34,928 bases of DNA from Nostoc sp. GT001 (lineage in GTDB: Bacteria; Cyanobacteriota; Cyanobacteriia; Cyanobacteriales; Nostocaceae), in assembly GCF_030382115.1 (NCBI RefSeq), contig NZ_JAUDRJ010000003.1:625065-659992 (forward strand), written 5' to 3'. A model generated the notes under the pieces. It made no database searches. It had not been told where the DNA came from and worked only from the letters and a program-made list of their open reading frames with translations. Made by a program: the position numbers and the translations under genes. Shown in pieces: positions 6,227 to 14,460 of this stretch; within the stretch, counting starts at the first letter, position 1; every line of letters begins with the position of its first letter.

Positions 6227-7975
6227 TTAGTTGCAGTAGGTTCGTTGTGGCAGGGTAGAATCTAACACGAAGGGATTATCATTACCTTGGGGTGTTTTAG
6301 CGATCGCATGACTGCGTGCTACCTCACCAGCATCAATTGGATCGTCTGCTTGCCACTTACAGAGAGTATCCTTTTGTGCTTCAAAGAAGCTTGCATTTGC
6401 CAGTTCTGGGTAGACTGTGCGGAAATAGAAAATTACGCGAGCAATATCTCCTTTCTTTGCCTCCCGTGGTTCAAAGAATCCCCGTTTGAATTCACTGTAT
6501 TTGTCAATATCCTGCGGATTTGGTTTGAAACTTAGTTCATCATCATCGAGATACCAAGACGTAGTTTGATTATCAGGAATATCTGCAAATGGAAAGTTGG
6601 CGCGATCGCTGTTAACTTCCACACGTGAAGCAAAGAGGTTATGCAAATCACTTTTTGCTGGGCCTTCAGCTCCCATACTCTGTGGCCAAACGTGTTCAGC
6701 ATTAATTCTGCGTTGTGCAGCTTCCTCTCTGGGTTTATCTGCATTTGGGTCAATCGGAACACTATAACCAGCGTAGATGTCCGTTACTGTACCGCTTTGG
6801 TTATCTATTTTGGTGTAGAGCAAATCACGGGCACTACCATATCCGAGGCTAGCACGAGGGGAGTAAAGGCTATCTAATTTTTCCAGTAAATCATCTCCTG
6901 TGACACCAGAAAGAATTGTGCCTGGTGTAACTGCTGGTTCAGGACTGCTAACTGGGACTGATGAAATGGGAGTAGTCCCACTAATAGCTGATAGACTAAA
7001 TCGAGCAATCACAGGGTCGTGATCGCTGACTACTCTAGAAATCCCTGCGTTAACGTGAACAGCATTGATCTCAGGATTTCCATTGTTAAACAAGTTTGGG
7101 GTAATCAGGATTTGGTCAATTTGTTCCTTATTTCCTCGAAAGACATAAGAGAAGCGGTCATCTTGAGGAATTTTGTTTACCAAATTTTTCAGCTGATTTC
7201 CTTCAAGGATTTTAATCGCCTGGGAGTCTGGAGTATCGTTTAGATCGCCAAGAACGACAATATTTGCATTGGGGTCAGTAGTTAAGCGATTTTCGACAAA
7301 TTTGTTCACAATTGTTGCCTGCTGTATCCGTTTTGGGTCGGAAGCTGCTCCTCCGCTTTTGGACGCAAAGTGATTGTTTATCAGGGTGATAGGAATATCG
7401 TTGAAAGTAAATTCACCCACTAAAGGTTTGCGACTTTTTAAAAAAGCTGGATCGTCCGCAAAGCGTTCAAGCTTTTGTAGCTTAACTCGTTGAGGATTGA
7501 ACAAAAAGCCTACCCGGATATTGCCACCTGGTTGGCCTCCATCAAGTCCGTTCTGAGGAGGAATTTCCCGATATTTATAGGCTGGGCCTCCTACAGATTG
7601 GATAGAACTGATGAGAGTGTTAGCAGTCAGAGTAGCATCAACTACAGAACTTAACTCAGCTCCATCATTGTCTTGTACTTCTTGCAAAGCAATAATGTCT
7701 GGTGCTTCAAGATTAGTAACAATCTGGTTTGCTAAAGCTGCAAACTTACCGTTTTTTACATCATCATCTACATTTCTGGCCGACCCACCATCAACCTTAG
7801 AGACGTTTTCCTTTTTAGGATCGAGGTTTTCGACGTTAAAGGTGGTAATCGTTAATTGCGTAGGACTTCCTACCAAAGATGTAACTTGTACACCATGAGC
7901 GATTCCTGAAGGAAGCCACAATGCAAGAAAAACGATAAAGCATAGCGCTTGCAAGACTTTTCGGAAAGAACTCAT
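6227..7975 (-). CDS. Exported dual nuclease: EEP domain fused to Endonuclease I domain
   Basis: A 582-aa protein with two hydrolase domains. Residues 1-27 (MSSFRKVLQALCFIVFLALW onward) form a signal peptide. Residues 40-328 are an endonuclease/exonuclease/phosphatase (DNase I-like) domain: TFNVENLD, IIALQEV (Glu99), LINNHFASK (His202), VVLGDLNDTP (Asp244/Asn246) and SDHDPVIARF (His319) supply its metal and catalytic residues. After a Ser/Pro linker, residues 365-575 resemble bacterial Endonuclease I (EndA/NucM, beta-beta-alpha metal fold): NAEHVWPQS (His428), SDLHNLF and GDIARVIFYF. Both sites look intact, so the product is probably an extracytoplasmic nuclease for nutrient recovery. I chose ATG at 7975 because AAGGAG lies 7 bases before it and a signal peptide follows directly; the frame stays open 38 codons upstream. 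Confidence 0.88.
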   Translation of the reverse strand: MSSFRKVLQALCFIVFLALWLPSGIAHGVQVTSLVGSPTQLTITTFNVENLDPKKENVSKVDGGSARNVDDDVKNGKFAALANQIVTNLEAPDIIALQEVQDNDGAELSSVVDATLTANTLISSIQSVGGPAYKYREIPPQNGLDGGQPGGNIRVGFLFNPQRVKLQKLERFADDPAFLKSRKPLVGEFTFNDIPITLINNHFASKSGGAASDPKRIQQATIVNKFVENRLTTDPNANIVVLGDLNDTPDSQAIKILEGNQLKNLVNKIPQDDRFSYVFRGNKEQIDQILITPNLFNNGNPEINAVHVNAGISRVVSDHDPVIARFSLSAISGTTPISSVPVSSPEPAVTPGTILSGVTGDDLLEKLDSLYSPRASLGYGSARDLLYTKIDNQSGTVTDIYAGYSVPIDPNADKPREEAAQRRINAEHVWPQSMGAEGPAKSDLHNLFASRVEVNSDRANFPFADIPDNQTTSWYLDDDELSFKPNPQDIDKYSEFKRGFFEPREAKKGDIARVIFYFRTVYPELANASFFEAQKDTLCKWQADDPIDAGEVARSHAIAKTPQGNDNPFVLDSTLPQRTYCN

Positions 7976-8378
7976 GAACATTCTCCTTAATTGCAAATAG
8001 AGACTTAACTCAGTTGGAGCGCCATTCCGAAGATATGAGAAGCAAAAAAGTTGAAGTTTTTTTTCAAGCCATTTGGCTAAGAAAAACAATCTATCTGTTT
8101 CAGCCCAAAATCAAGTATTGAGTGCAAGTTTATGTTTGTATTAAGAGATGTACTTCTCTCCAAAGAAGAAGTCATAACAAAATTAATAATACAGCAGTTA
8201 TTTGGTATTTATCAACTTGTTATTTAGTTACTTGTGGATACTGAATTACGAGAATAACTAGTAACTAATGCCCCATACCCAATGCTCAATGCCCAAATTC
8301 CTAAGTATTTTGCTCAATAACCGTGGCACTATAGAAAATAGAGCTTCAAATTGAGCAATAGGAAGACTAAAGAACATT
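7976..8378. other. Intergenic region between nuclease gene and rnz
   Basis: Divergent promoters for both neighbours should lie here. AT-rich; 8270-8300 has CCCATACCCAATGCTCAATGCCC-type short repeats. I see no RNA gene or further ORF with coding character. Confidence 0.6.
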
Positions 8379-9338
8379 GTGCAGATAACATTCTTAGGGA
8401 CGAGTTCCGGTGTACCCACGCGATCGCGCAATGTTTCCAGTGTCGCTCTGAGATTACCCCAGAGGGCAGAACTCTGGTTATTTGACTGTGGCGAAGGTAC
8501 TCAGCATCAAATTATGCGGAGTGAACTCAAAATGAGTCAACTCTCCCGAATTTTTATCACCCACATGCACGGCGACCATATCTTTGGCTTGATGGGACTT
8601 CTTGCTACTTGCGGCTTGGCTGGTAATGTGGAACGAATTGATATCTATGGGCCACCTGGATTAAATGATTACATTCAATCCGCTTCACGTTACTCTTACA
8701 CACACTTTTCTTACCCAATCAAAGTTCACGCCATCCGTCCAGGGGTAATTTATGAAGACGATGACTTCACCGTTAGCTGTGGTAATTTGCATCATCGGAT
8801 TACAGCTTTCGGCTACCGCGTAGCCGAAAAAGACCGAGCCGGACGCTTTGATGTGGAAAAAGCCAAGGCGTTGCAAATTCCTCCTGGCCGGGTTTACGGT
8901 CAACTCAAGCGCGGTGAAACTGTTACTCTTGCGGACGGACGGGTGATTGATGGCACCCAATTGTGCGGCCCTACAGAAATTGGTCGAAAGATTGCCTATT
9001 GTACAGACACAATTTATTGTGATGGTGCAGTGCAATTAGCTCATGATGCAGATGTATTAATTCACGAAGCAACCTTTGCCCATCAAGATGCAGATATGGC
9101 TTTCCAACGGTTGCATTCTACAACGACAATGGCAGCGCAAACAGCTTTAGCTGCTGGGGCGCGTCGGCTGATTATGAGTCATTTCAGTCCCCGCTATGCT
9201 CCCGGAAATACCTTGGAGTTAAAGGATCTTCTCAAGGAAGCTCGTGCTATTTTTCCCCGTACTGATATGGCTCACGATTTTATGATTCATGAAGTACCCA
9301 GACGACGGGAAATAGAGTTAACCAAGGTAAGCGTTTAA
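8379..9338 (+). CDS. rnz: Ribonuclease Z
   Basis: A 319-aa metallo-beta-lactamase-fold endonuclease that trims tRNA 3' ends. FLGTSSGVPTRSRNVSS and LFDCGEGTQHQ open the fold. THMHGDHIFGL (zinc ligands, residues 62-67) is the signature. Further elements are CGNLHHRITAFGYRV, KIAYCTDT, DVLIHEATF and LIMSHFSPRY, so all ligands are present. GTG start at 8379; translation begins directly with the first beta strand (QITFLGTSS), as in the family. A perfect 10-bp inverted repeat with 3-base loop (8807-8829) falls in the FGYRVAEK codons but keeps a conserved motif. Confidence 0.96.
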   Translation: MQITFLGTSSGVPTRSRNVSSVALRLPQRAELWLFDCGEGTQHQIMRSELKMSQLSRIFITHMHGDHIFGLMGLLATCGLAGNVERIDIYGPPGLNDYIQSASRYSYTHFSYPIKVHAIRPGVIYEDDDFTVSCGNLHHRITAFGYRVAEKDRAGRFDVEKAKALQIPPGRVYGQLKRGETVTLADGRVIDGTQLCGPTEIGRKIAYCTDTIYCDGAVQLAHDADVLIHEATFAHQDADMAFQRLHSTTTMAAQTALAAGARRLIMSHFSPRYAPGNTLELKDLLKEARAIFPRTDMAHDFMIHEVPRRREIELTKVSV

Positions 9339-9352
9339 ATTTTGGACTTTCT

Positions 9353-9465
9353 TGCGGAACGCTACGCGTAGCGTCCCGTAGGGAAGGAGTACGGCTACGC
9401 TCAGTTGAACGATTTTAGATTTTAGATTTCCTATTGAACGCTTCTAATCTAAAATCTAAAATTAA
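9353..9465. repeat. Dispersed palindromic repeat, copy 2, with terminator-like hairpin
   Basis: GGAACGCTACGCGTAGCGTCCC (9356-9377, written here in two halves GGAACGCTACG and CGTAGCGTCCC) is a near-perfect palindrome. It is followed by CAGTTGAACGATTTTAGATT as in the copy at 3660-3770. Then 9412-9428 and 9446-9462 are perfect 17-bp inverted arms built from ATTTTAG units. This stem just after rnz may also end its transcript. Confidence 0.75.
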
Positions 9466-9978
9466 CCAGGTTCTATCTTAGATTTTAATAGTCTCAATCA
9501 TAAGATCAAGCAAATAAACAGTAGCTTCGTTTTCCGAGTAAGTCAACTATTTAACCAACAATTTACGGTTAACTAGATGTATCAAGAATATATAAATAGT
9601 ATGGTTTAAATATTTTATCAATGTGTTTTTTATATTACAAGTTATCAAAATCACTTTAATATATCTAGTAAGATTGTGAGTTTGATAGTTTTATACTCAA
9701 ATGCTTAGGAAAAATAATTAATTTTTCGTCAAGATTTTTATTCCTTAAATAAAATATTTATTAAAAATTTATCCTTCTAACACTGATTCAGAATTTATAT
9801 GCATGAATTGATGAACATGAAAGCGCCAGTTGGCATAATATTATGCCAAATTAGCTTGTCATTGTTGGAAGAAGAATTAAGTATGCGATCGCAGCTATTA
9901 GGTGTAAAAAAAATCATTTCATATTTATCATAAATCTTCCAAATAAATATAGTGTTTCGATATTAGAGGAGTTTAATA
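9466..9978. other. AT-rich leader upstream of tyrosine-kinase gene
   Basis: About 500 bp with no gene seen. It is strongly AT-rich, with one GCGATCG site near 9887 and an AGAGGAG ribosome binding site at 9965 just before the next gene. A short palindromic stretch GGCATAATATTATGCC is at 9833-9848 (perfect 16-bp), a candidate operator. Confidence 0.6.
9833..9848. promoter_or_regulatory. Perfect 16-bp palindrome, candidate operator
   Basis: GGCATAATATTATGCC reads the same on both strands and lies about 130 bp before the Wzc-like gene. Size and symmetry suit a dimeric regulator, but none is known for it. Confidence 0.4.
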
Positions 9979-12171
9979 GTGGCTAAGACTAGTCTGAATC
10001 AAGAGCAACAGGTTACTACTTCAGCACAAGGCGCAGTTGACATCAGACAACTATCTACTATTTTGCTTCGCCGACGCTTTCTGATCTTTGGAGTTTCCTG
10101 TGTCGTTATGTCAGTTGCTAGCCTCTTGGCTATCAATGCCAAACCTACTTACCAGAGCAATATGCAGATATTGGTGAATTCCAATTTATCTGAAGGGGCA
10201 CAGTCAAATACTCAGGTTATTGATTCAAATTCTCAAGTTGTTGATTCCACTACTCAGATGAAACTCATGCTGAGTTCTAAGTTGCTTCAGAAAGCTGTAG
10301 ATTTACTCCATTCCGATTATCCCGATCTTACTTTACAAGATATCAATGGTCAAAAAGAACATAACAAAAAAGCACCTTTAGAAGTCACTCCAGAAGCAGG
10401 AGGCATAGGAGCAAATAAAGTTTTTAATCAGGCATTTAAAGTTTCTTTTCATGATGACGATCCAGTCAAAGCACAAAGAGTACTTCAAGCGCTACAGAAA
10501 GTCTATCAAAACTACAACAAACAGCAGCAAAAAGAACGTCTGAATCAGGGATTAGCTTTTGTAAATACTCGTTTACCTGAGATAAAAAAAGAGGTAAGTA
10601 AAGCTGAGAAAAACTTAGAACAGTTTCGCAAAAAGCATAAATTACTCGATCCAGAAGTCCAAAGTAAAATTCTGCTAGAATCTCTAGCCGATATTCAACA
10701 ACAATTACAAACCACTCGTGCCAACCTTCAAGATTTAAACGCTCGCTACGATAATCTAGAGCAACTAATAGCATCTTCGTCCCAGCAGAATACACTACTT
10801 TCTTCTCGTTTAAATCAGTCAAGCCGCTATCAAGCGTTATTAAGTGAAATTCAAAAGACTGAATTAGCATTGGCTAAAGAGCGGCTCCGCTATACAGATG
10901 ATTATCCATCGGTACAAAAATTAAAACAGCAACGCCAAAGTCAACTTTCCCTCTTACGAGAAGAGGTGAAAACTATTACTAATACTAGTCAGGAGAAGCC
11001 TTTATTCAAAGGACAAGTGTTAGGGGTCGATCCAACGTTAGTAGATGAGTTTGTTTTAGTACAGACAAGTGTTTTAGGACTAACTGCCAATGAAAAAAAT
11101 CTCGTCGAGTCAGAACAGCAACTACGCTCCGAGATAAACAAATACCCAAGTTTAATAGCAGAATATAATCGTCTGCTGCCAAAGGTAGAAACTAGTCGCA
11201 AAAATCTTGAACAACTAATACAGGCGCAACAGTCATTAGGGCTGAAAATTGCTCAGGAAGGATATAACTGGCAAGTTTTGGCAGAACCTTCTCCCGGTAT
11301 TTATATGGGTAACAACAGATTATTATTTTTGGTTGGAGGAGCAGTCATTGGGCCGATTTTAGGTATCTTAGCATCTCTGATTTGGGAAAAGTTTAATGAC
11401 GCTATTTATTGTGCCGGAGATTTAAAGAAACTGACGAACCTACGTGTATTGGGATCGGTACCAAAACTACCGACATGTGGTGTCAAAAAACGGCAGATGG
11501 GGCTGCCTTGGAACAACCGAGGAAGCTCACATTCTTCTGTAATAGAAGCCAGCAACAAATTGCCAGTCCATGAAACTTTGGACATGATCTACCAAAATAT
11601 TCAAATATTAAAATATCCCTTACCATTCAAGTCGCTGATGTTTACTTCAGCACTACCAGGGGAAGGAAAGACAACCTTAGTATTAGGGCTTGTAGCTAGC
11701 GCTGCCCGAATGCATAGACGGGTATTGGTAATTGATGCTAATCTACATAATCCTAGCCTACACAAAATCTTGGAACTATCCAATGACTGGGGACTCTCTC
11801 TGTTATTAGTTGATGAGACAACTACTCATTTTCAAGATTACATCCAGCCCATTCATCCCTCCATTGATATTTTGACTGCTGGCCCAGAACCAGAAGACAC
11901 AGTGAAGTTGCTCAGTTCTCGACGGATGAAAGAACTAATAGAGGTGTTTGAGCAAAATTATGACCTAGTACTAATAGACGCTCCATCTATTTTAGGCACG
12001 GTTGATGCCAGGATTGTGGCATCTTTTTGCAGTGGTATTGTCATGGTAGAGCGCATGGGAAAAGTGACTCGAACTGAACTGACTCAAGCAACAGAAATTT
12101 TGAGTAAGTTGAATTTAATTGGAATTATTGCTAATGAGGTGAGTAATTCTCAAAAGGTATTGGCATCGTAA
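9979..12171 (+). CDS. Wzc/CpsD-type polysaccharide tyrosine autokinase-like protein
   Basis: A 730-aa inner-membrane protein for polysaccharide assembly. A Wzz-type chain-length domain comes first: membrane span about 33-52, then periplasmic helices with long coiled coils (about 160-440), then a second span (LLFLVGGAVIGPILGILASL) preceded by the Pro/Gly-rich turn typical of Wzz. The cytoplasmic BY-kinase domain follows: Walker A ALPGEGKTT (Lys564), Walker A' VLVIDANLHNPSL and Walker B LVLIDAPS. The A' motif has Asn-Leu-His where BY-kinases normally have Asp-x-Arg. The C-terminus (NEVSNSQKVLAS) has no tyrosine cluster, so kinase activity is uncertain. GTG start at 9979, with AGAGGAG 8 bases upstream. 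Confidence 0.88.
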   Translation: MAKTSLNQEQQVTTSAQGAVDIRQLSTILLRRRFLIFGVSCVVMSVASLLAINAKPTYQSNMQILVNSNLSEGAQSNTQVIDSNSQVVDSTTQMKLMLSSKLLQKAVDLLHSDYPDLTLQDINGQKEHNKKAPLEVTPEAGGIGANKVFNQAFKVSFHDDDPVKAQRVLQALQKVYQNYNKQQQKERLNQGLAFVNTRLPEIKKEVSKAEKNLEQFRKKHKLLDPEVQSKILLESLADIQQQLQTTRANLQDLNARYDNLEQLIASSSQQNTLLSSRLNQSSRYQALLSEIQKTELALAKERLRYTDDYPSVQKLKQQRQSQLSLLREEVKTITNTSQEKPLFKGQVLGVDPTLVDEFVLVQTSVLGLTANEKNLVESEQQLRSEINKYPSLIAEYNRLLPKVETSRKNLEQLIQAQQSLGLKIAQEGYNWQVLAEPSPGIYMGNNRLLFLVGGAVIGPILGILASLIWEKFNDAIYCAGDLKKLTNLRVLGSVPKLPTCGVKKRQMGLPWNNRGSSHSSVIEASNKLPVHETLDMIYQNIQILKYPLPFKSLMFTSALPGEGKTTLVLGLVASAARMHRRVLVIDANLHNPSLHKILELSNDWGLSLLLVDETTTHFQDYIQPIHPSIDILTAGPEPEDTVKLLSSRRMKELIEVFEQNYDLVLIDAPSILGTVDARIVASFCSGIVMVERMGKVTRTELTQATEILSKLNLIGIIANEVSNSQKVLAS

Positions 12172-12492
12172 ATTGAAGAAGAAAAGTTTCTCTTCCACAG
12201 CAGTAAGATTTGGACGATTCACTTTACCCAATTACCGCAACAGATTTTTGACTCTATCTTCAACCGAATCGGAATATATTTGAGCAATGCGATCGCTTTC
12301 GGTGGGTGCTTGCGCCATCACTTAGTGATTGCATCTGCTCATATTTAAGATAAAGAGGTCAGTCAGAGCTTTTTTGACTGGCAGTTAGCAATATTCAGGC
12401 TACTATTCTGGATATAAAGTAAGTAAATAAATATACTGATGTGCTATGGACGACTGAGATAGTAAACTGTTTAACACATTTAAACAAAGCTA
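12172..12492. other. Intergenic region after tyrosine-kinase gene
   Basis: No gene seen. It contains a near-palindromic AAGAAGAAAAG/TTTCTCTT just after the stop, a small ATCACTTAGTGAT hairpin (12318-12330) and CAGTCA...TGACTG arms around 12360-12384. All are weak. Confidence 0.5.
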
Positions 12493-12930
12493 GTGAAAAA
12501 ACTATTTGTAACTTTTAATATTTTGGTACTTTTATTGCCCCTAACTGCTGTAGCTAGCAGCACAAATGACGACTTGTCATTCTTCGAGAGCAATAACAAT
12601 TTGATCATCGTACTGGATAATAAGACTAATACTGCATGTTCTTTTAACACTAAGACTAATTCAGTCGTTAAAATGTCTAATGTTAAGTTTACTGATACGC
12701 GAATGGTTGGGGCCTCTTACTGGTGGGGAAAACTAAGCGGAAACCTGAACCATTTTCTTAATCCTAAAACATTTAAAATCAGCCAAATTAAAGGCAAATG
12801 GAACGATAATAACGTCATGTTAATTAAGAGACAACATTACAATGACTATGCTGCTTACACAGAAAATCTCGGTGCAACCTGTGTTAAAGAAGGTGGCTTA
12901 AATGAAGTAGCGAAGAAGATGATAAGGTAA
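12493..12930 (+). CDS. Small secreted protein, function unknown (145 aa)
   Basis: Unrecognised. A clear signal peptide (KKLFVTFNILVLLLPLTAVASS) starts the protein; cleavage after about residue 21 leaves a mature protein of about 120 residues. It is Asn/Thr/Lys-rich with two cysteines (NTACSFNT and GATCVKEG) that could pair. A W-rich segment (ASYWWGKLSGNLNHF) and a lysine-rich IKGKWNDNN follow. The composition suggests a small beta-rich periplasmic or extracellular protein. GTG start at 12493 without a Shine-Dalgarno, chosen because the signal peptide begins there. It sits between the Wzc-like and SpoIID-like genes on the same strand, though gaps of about 300 bp argue against one operon. Confidence 0.65.
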   Translation: MKKLFVTFNILVLLLPLTAVASSTNDDLSFFESNNNLIIVLDNKTNTACSFNTKTNSVVKMSNVKFTDTRMVGASYWWGKLSGNLNHFLNPKTFKISQIKGKWNDNNVMLIKRQHYNDYAAYTENLGATCVKEGGLNEVAKKMIR

Positions 12931-13232
12931 TTTATCTTACACTTAATCTCAATTATGAGAATTTTATACTGTCCATTGCTCCGCTTTCACTCAATTAATT
13001 TAGCAGGTGTTAATGCAATGCCTAACAAGAAAAAAAGCTAGTGGCATTGGGCATTGGAAACAAGTAGAGGAGAGAAATTCTCCCCCTGCCTCCTTCACCT
13101 GATTTCTACCTGATAGCTAAAGTAAAATGCATAATTAGTAGGAGGTGGCAACCTCCCGCGTTGGAGAACTGTCTCATCTTAAAGTAGTAGACGCCATAGT
13201 TAAGAGCGTCAATTAGATACTAGTGTGATTAG
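12931..13232. other. Intergenic region upstream of SpoIID-like gene
   Basis: No gene. A GCATTGGGCATTGG-type short repeat lies at about 13043-13056, and GGAGGTGGCAACCTCC at 13141-13156 is a perfect 6-bp hairpin with a 4-base loop. Confidence 0.55.
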
Positions 13233-14387
13233 ATGATCGGTATGAAATTCCAACTTTACTTAGGCTCTTTATTTTCCCAGATTAAAGTACGTCATTGGTG
13301 GTTAAGTATCTTTTTGTGGATAGCTTTGGTTGCCCCAGCCCAAGCGTCTGTAATCCTGCGCGTGGCAATTGAGAGGGGCGTTAATCAGGTAAAAGTGGGC
13401 AGTTCCACCACTGGGATCGTTAAGGATAGTACTGGCCGGACTCTTGGACAGTTGCCAGCAATGAGTGCATATTATGCCCAAGCCGTTCCTGGCGGAGTTG
13501 CTTTAGATAAGTGGCAGTCTGGTTTATTTTGGATTGAGCCAACTGGTAAAGGATTTGTTTATATTGGCGATCGCTGGTATCGAGGCAGAACTCTGGTTGT
13601 CCCCACAGAAAAAGGCTTAACGGCTGTTAACTGGGTTGACGATCAAGAATATCTCTACAGCGTTCTTGGTGGCGAAATGAATGCTAGCTGGCCTCAAGAA
13701 GCACTAAAAGCCCAAGCGATCGCAGCCCGCACTTACGCCCTCTACGAACGAGAAAAACAACGAAATAATCCCGTTTACGATTTAGGCAATACCCCCGATC
13801 GCTGGCAAATTTACAAAGGTGTCATCAGTGAATCTCCTGCGACTTACGCCGCAGTGGATTCTACTTTGGGACAGGTGCTAACTTATAAAAATCGGATTAT
13901 TCTCTCAGTCTTTCATGCTTGTTCTGGAGGACACACTGAAAACGTAGAAGATGTTTGGGGAAATACCCTCCCTTACCTACGTGCTGTTCAAGACTACGAT
14001 CAAAATATCCGCGAGTGTAATTGGGTGAAAACGTTCTCACCCAGTGAAATTAGCGCTAAATTTCCTGAGGTGGGCAGTGTGACGGCGATGATTCCAGAGA
14101 CATACTCACCTTTCCGCAGTGTTAAAGTTTTAAAAATTGTCGGCAACAAGGGCACGAAGTTGCTAGAAGGCGAGAAAGTGCGAACAGCCCTCAAGTTAAA
14201 AAGTACCAAATTTAGCGTCACCAAGGGGGCTGATGGTAGTTTTGTACTGCAAGGGCTTGGCTATGGTCATGGTTTAGGCATGAGTCAGTGGGGGGCGTAC
14301 AATCTGGCTCGGCAAGGAGTAAACCACCTGCAAATTTTGGGACATTATTATCAAGGTGTAGCTCTAACACCAATTCAGGCGAAGTAA
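13233..14387 (+). CDS. SpoIID/LytB-domain protein, likely peptidoglycan lytic enzyme
   Basis: A 384-aa exported protein. Residues 20-39 (WLSIFLWIALVAPAQAS) are a signal peptide. A beta-rich region follows (40-130). Residues about 130-380 form the SpoIID domain: YLYSVLGGEMNASWPQEALKAQ holds the catalytic Glu148 position, AIAARTYAL the conserved helix, FHACSGGHTENVEDVW the Cys/His-rich substrate site, and GYGHGLGMSQWGAY the C-terminal signature. SpoIID of Bacillus is a lytic transglycosylase acting on denuded glycan; a similar wall-remodelling role at cell division or septa is inferred here. ATG at 13233 or 13242 is possible; both precede the signal peptide and neither has a clear Shine-Dalgarno. 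Confidence 0.9.
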   Translation: MIGMKFQLYLGSLFSQIKVRHWWLSIFLWIALVAPAQASVILRVAIERGVNQVKVGSSTTGIVKDSTGRTLGQLPAMSAYYAQAVPGGVALDKWQSGLFWIEPTGKGFVYIGDRWYRGRTLVVPTEKGLTAVNWVDDQEYLYSVLGGEMNASWPQEALKAQAIAARTYALYEREKQRNNPVYDLGNTPDRWQIYKGVISESPATYAAVDSTLGQVLTYKNRIILSVFHACSGGHTENVEDVWGNTLPYLRAVQDYDQNIRECNWVKTFSPSEISAKFPEVGSVTAMIPETYSPFRSVKVLKIVGNKGTKLLEGEKVRTALKLKSTKFSVTKGADGSFVLQGLGYGHGLGMSQWGAYNLARQGVNHLQILGHYYQGVALTPIQAK

Positions 14388-14460
14388 TCAGAGATTGGGC
14401 ATTTAGCATTGGGGACTGATTATTAATTCTTCTCCCCCTGCTCCCTTGCCCCTCTGCTTC
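14388..14460. repeat. Short degenerate repeats between convergent genes
   Basis: GGGCATTTAGCATTGGGGA and CTCCCCCTGCTCCCTTGCCCC-type low-complexity tracts, the usual filler between convergent genes in this window. No terminator stem is evident. Confidence 0.5.

Noticed and set aside
8807..8829. Perfect inverted repeat (TTTCGGCTAC / GTAGCCGAAA) inside rnz as a repeat insertion
   Set aside because: It encodes the FGYRVAEK segment, which belongs to the normal RNase Z sequence, so it is more likely coding coincidence than an inserted element.
10466..10870. 134-aa minus-strand frame inside the Wzc-like gene
   Set aside because: Antisense shadow of the coiled-coil region; no ribosome site and no known family pattern.
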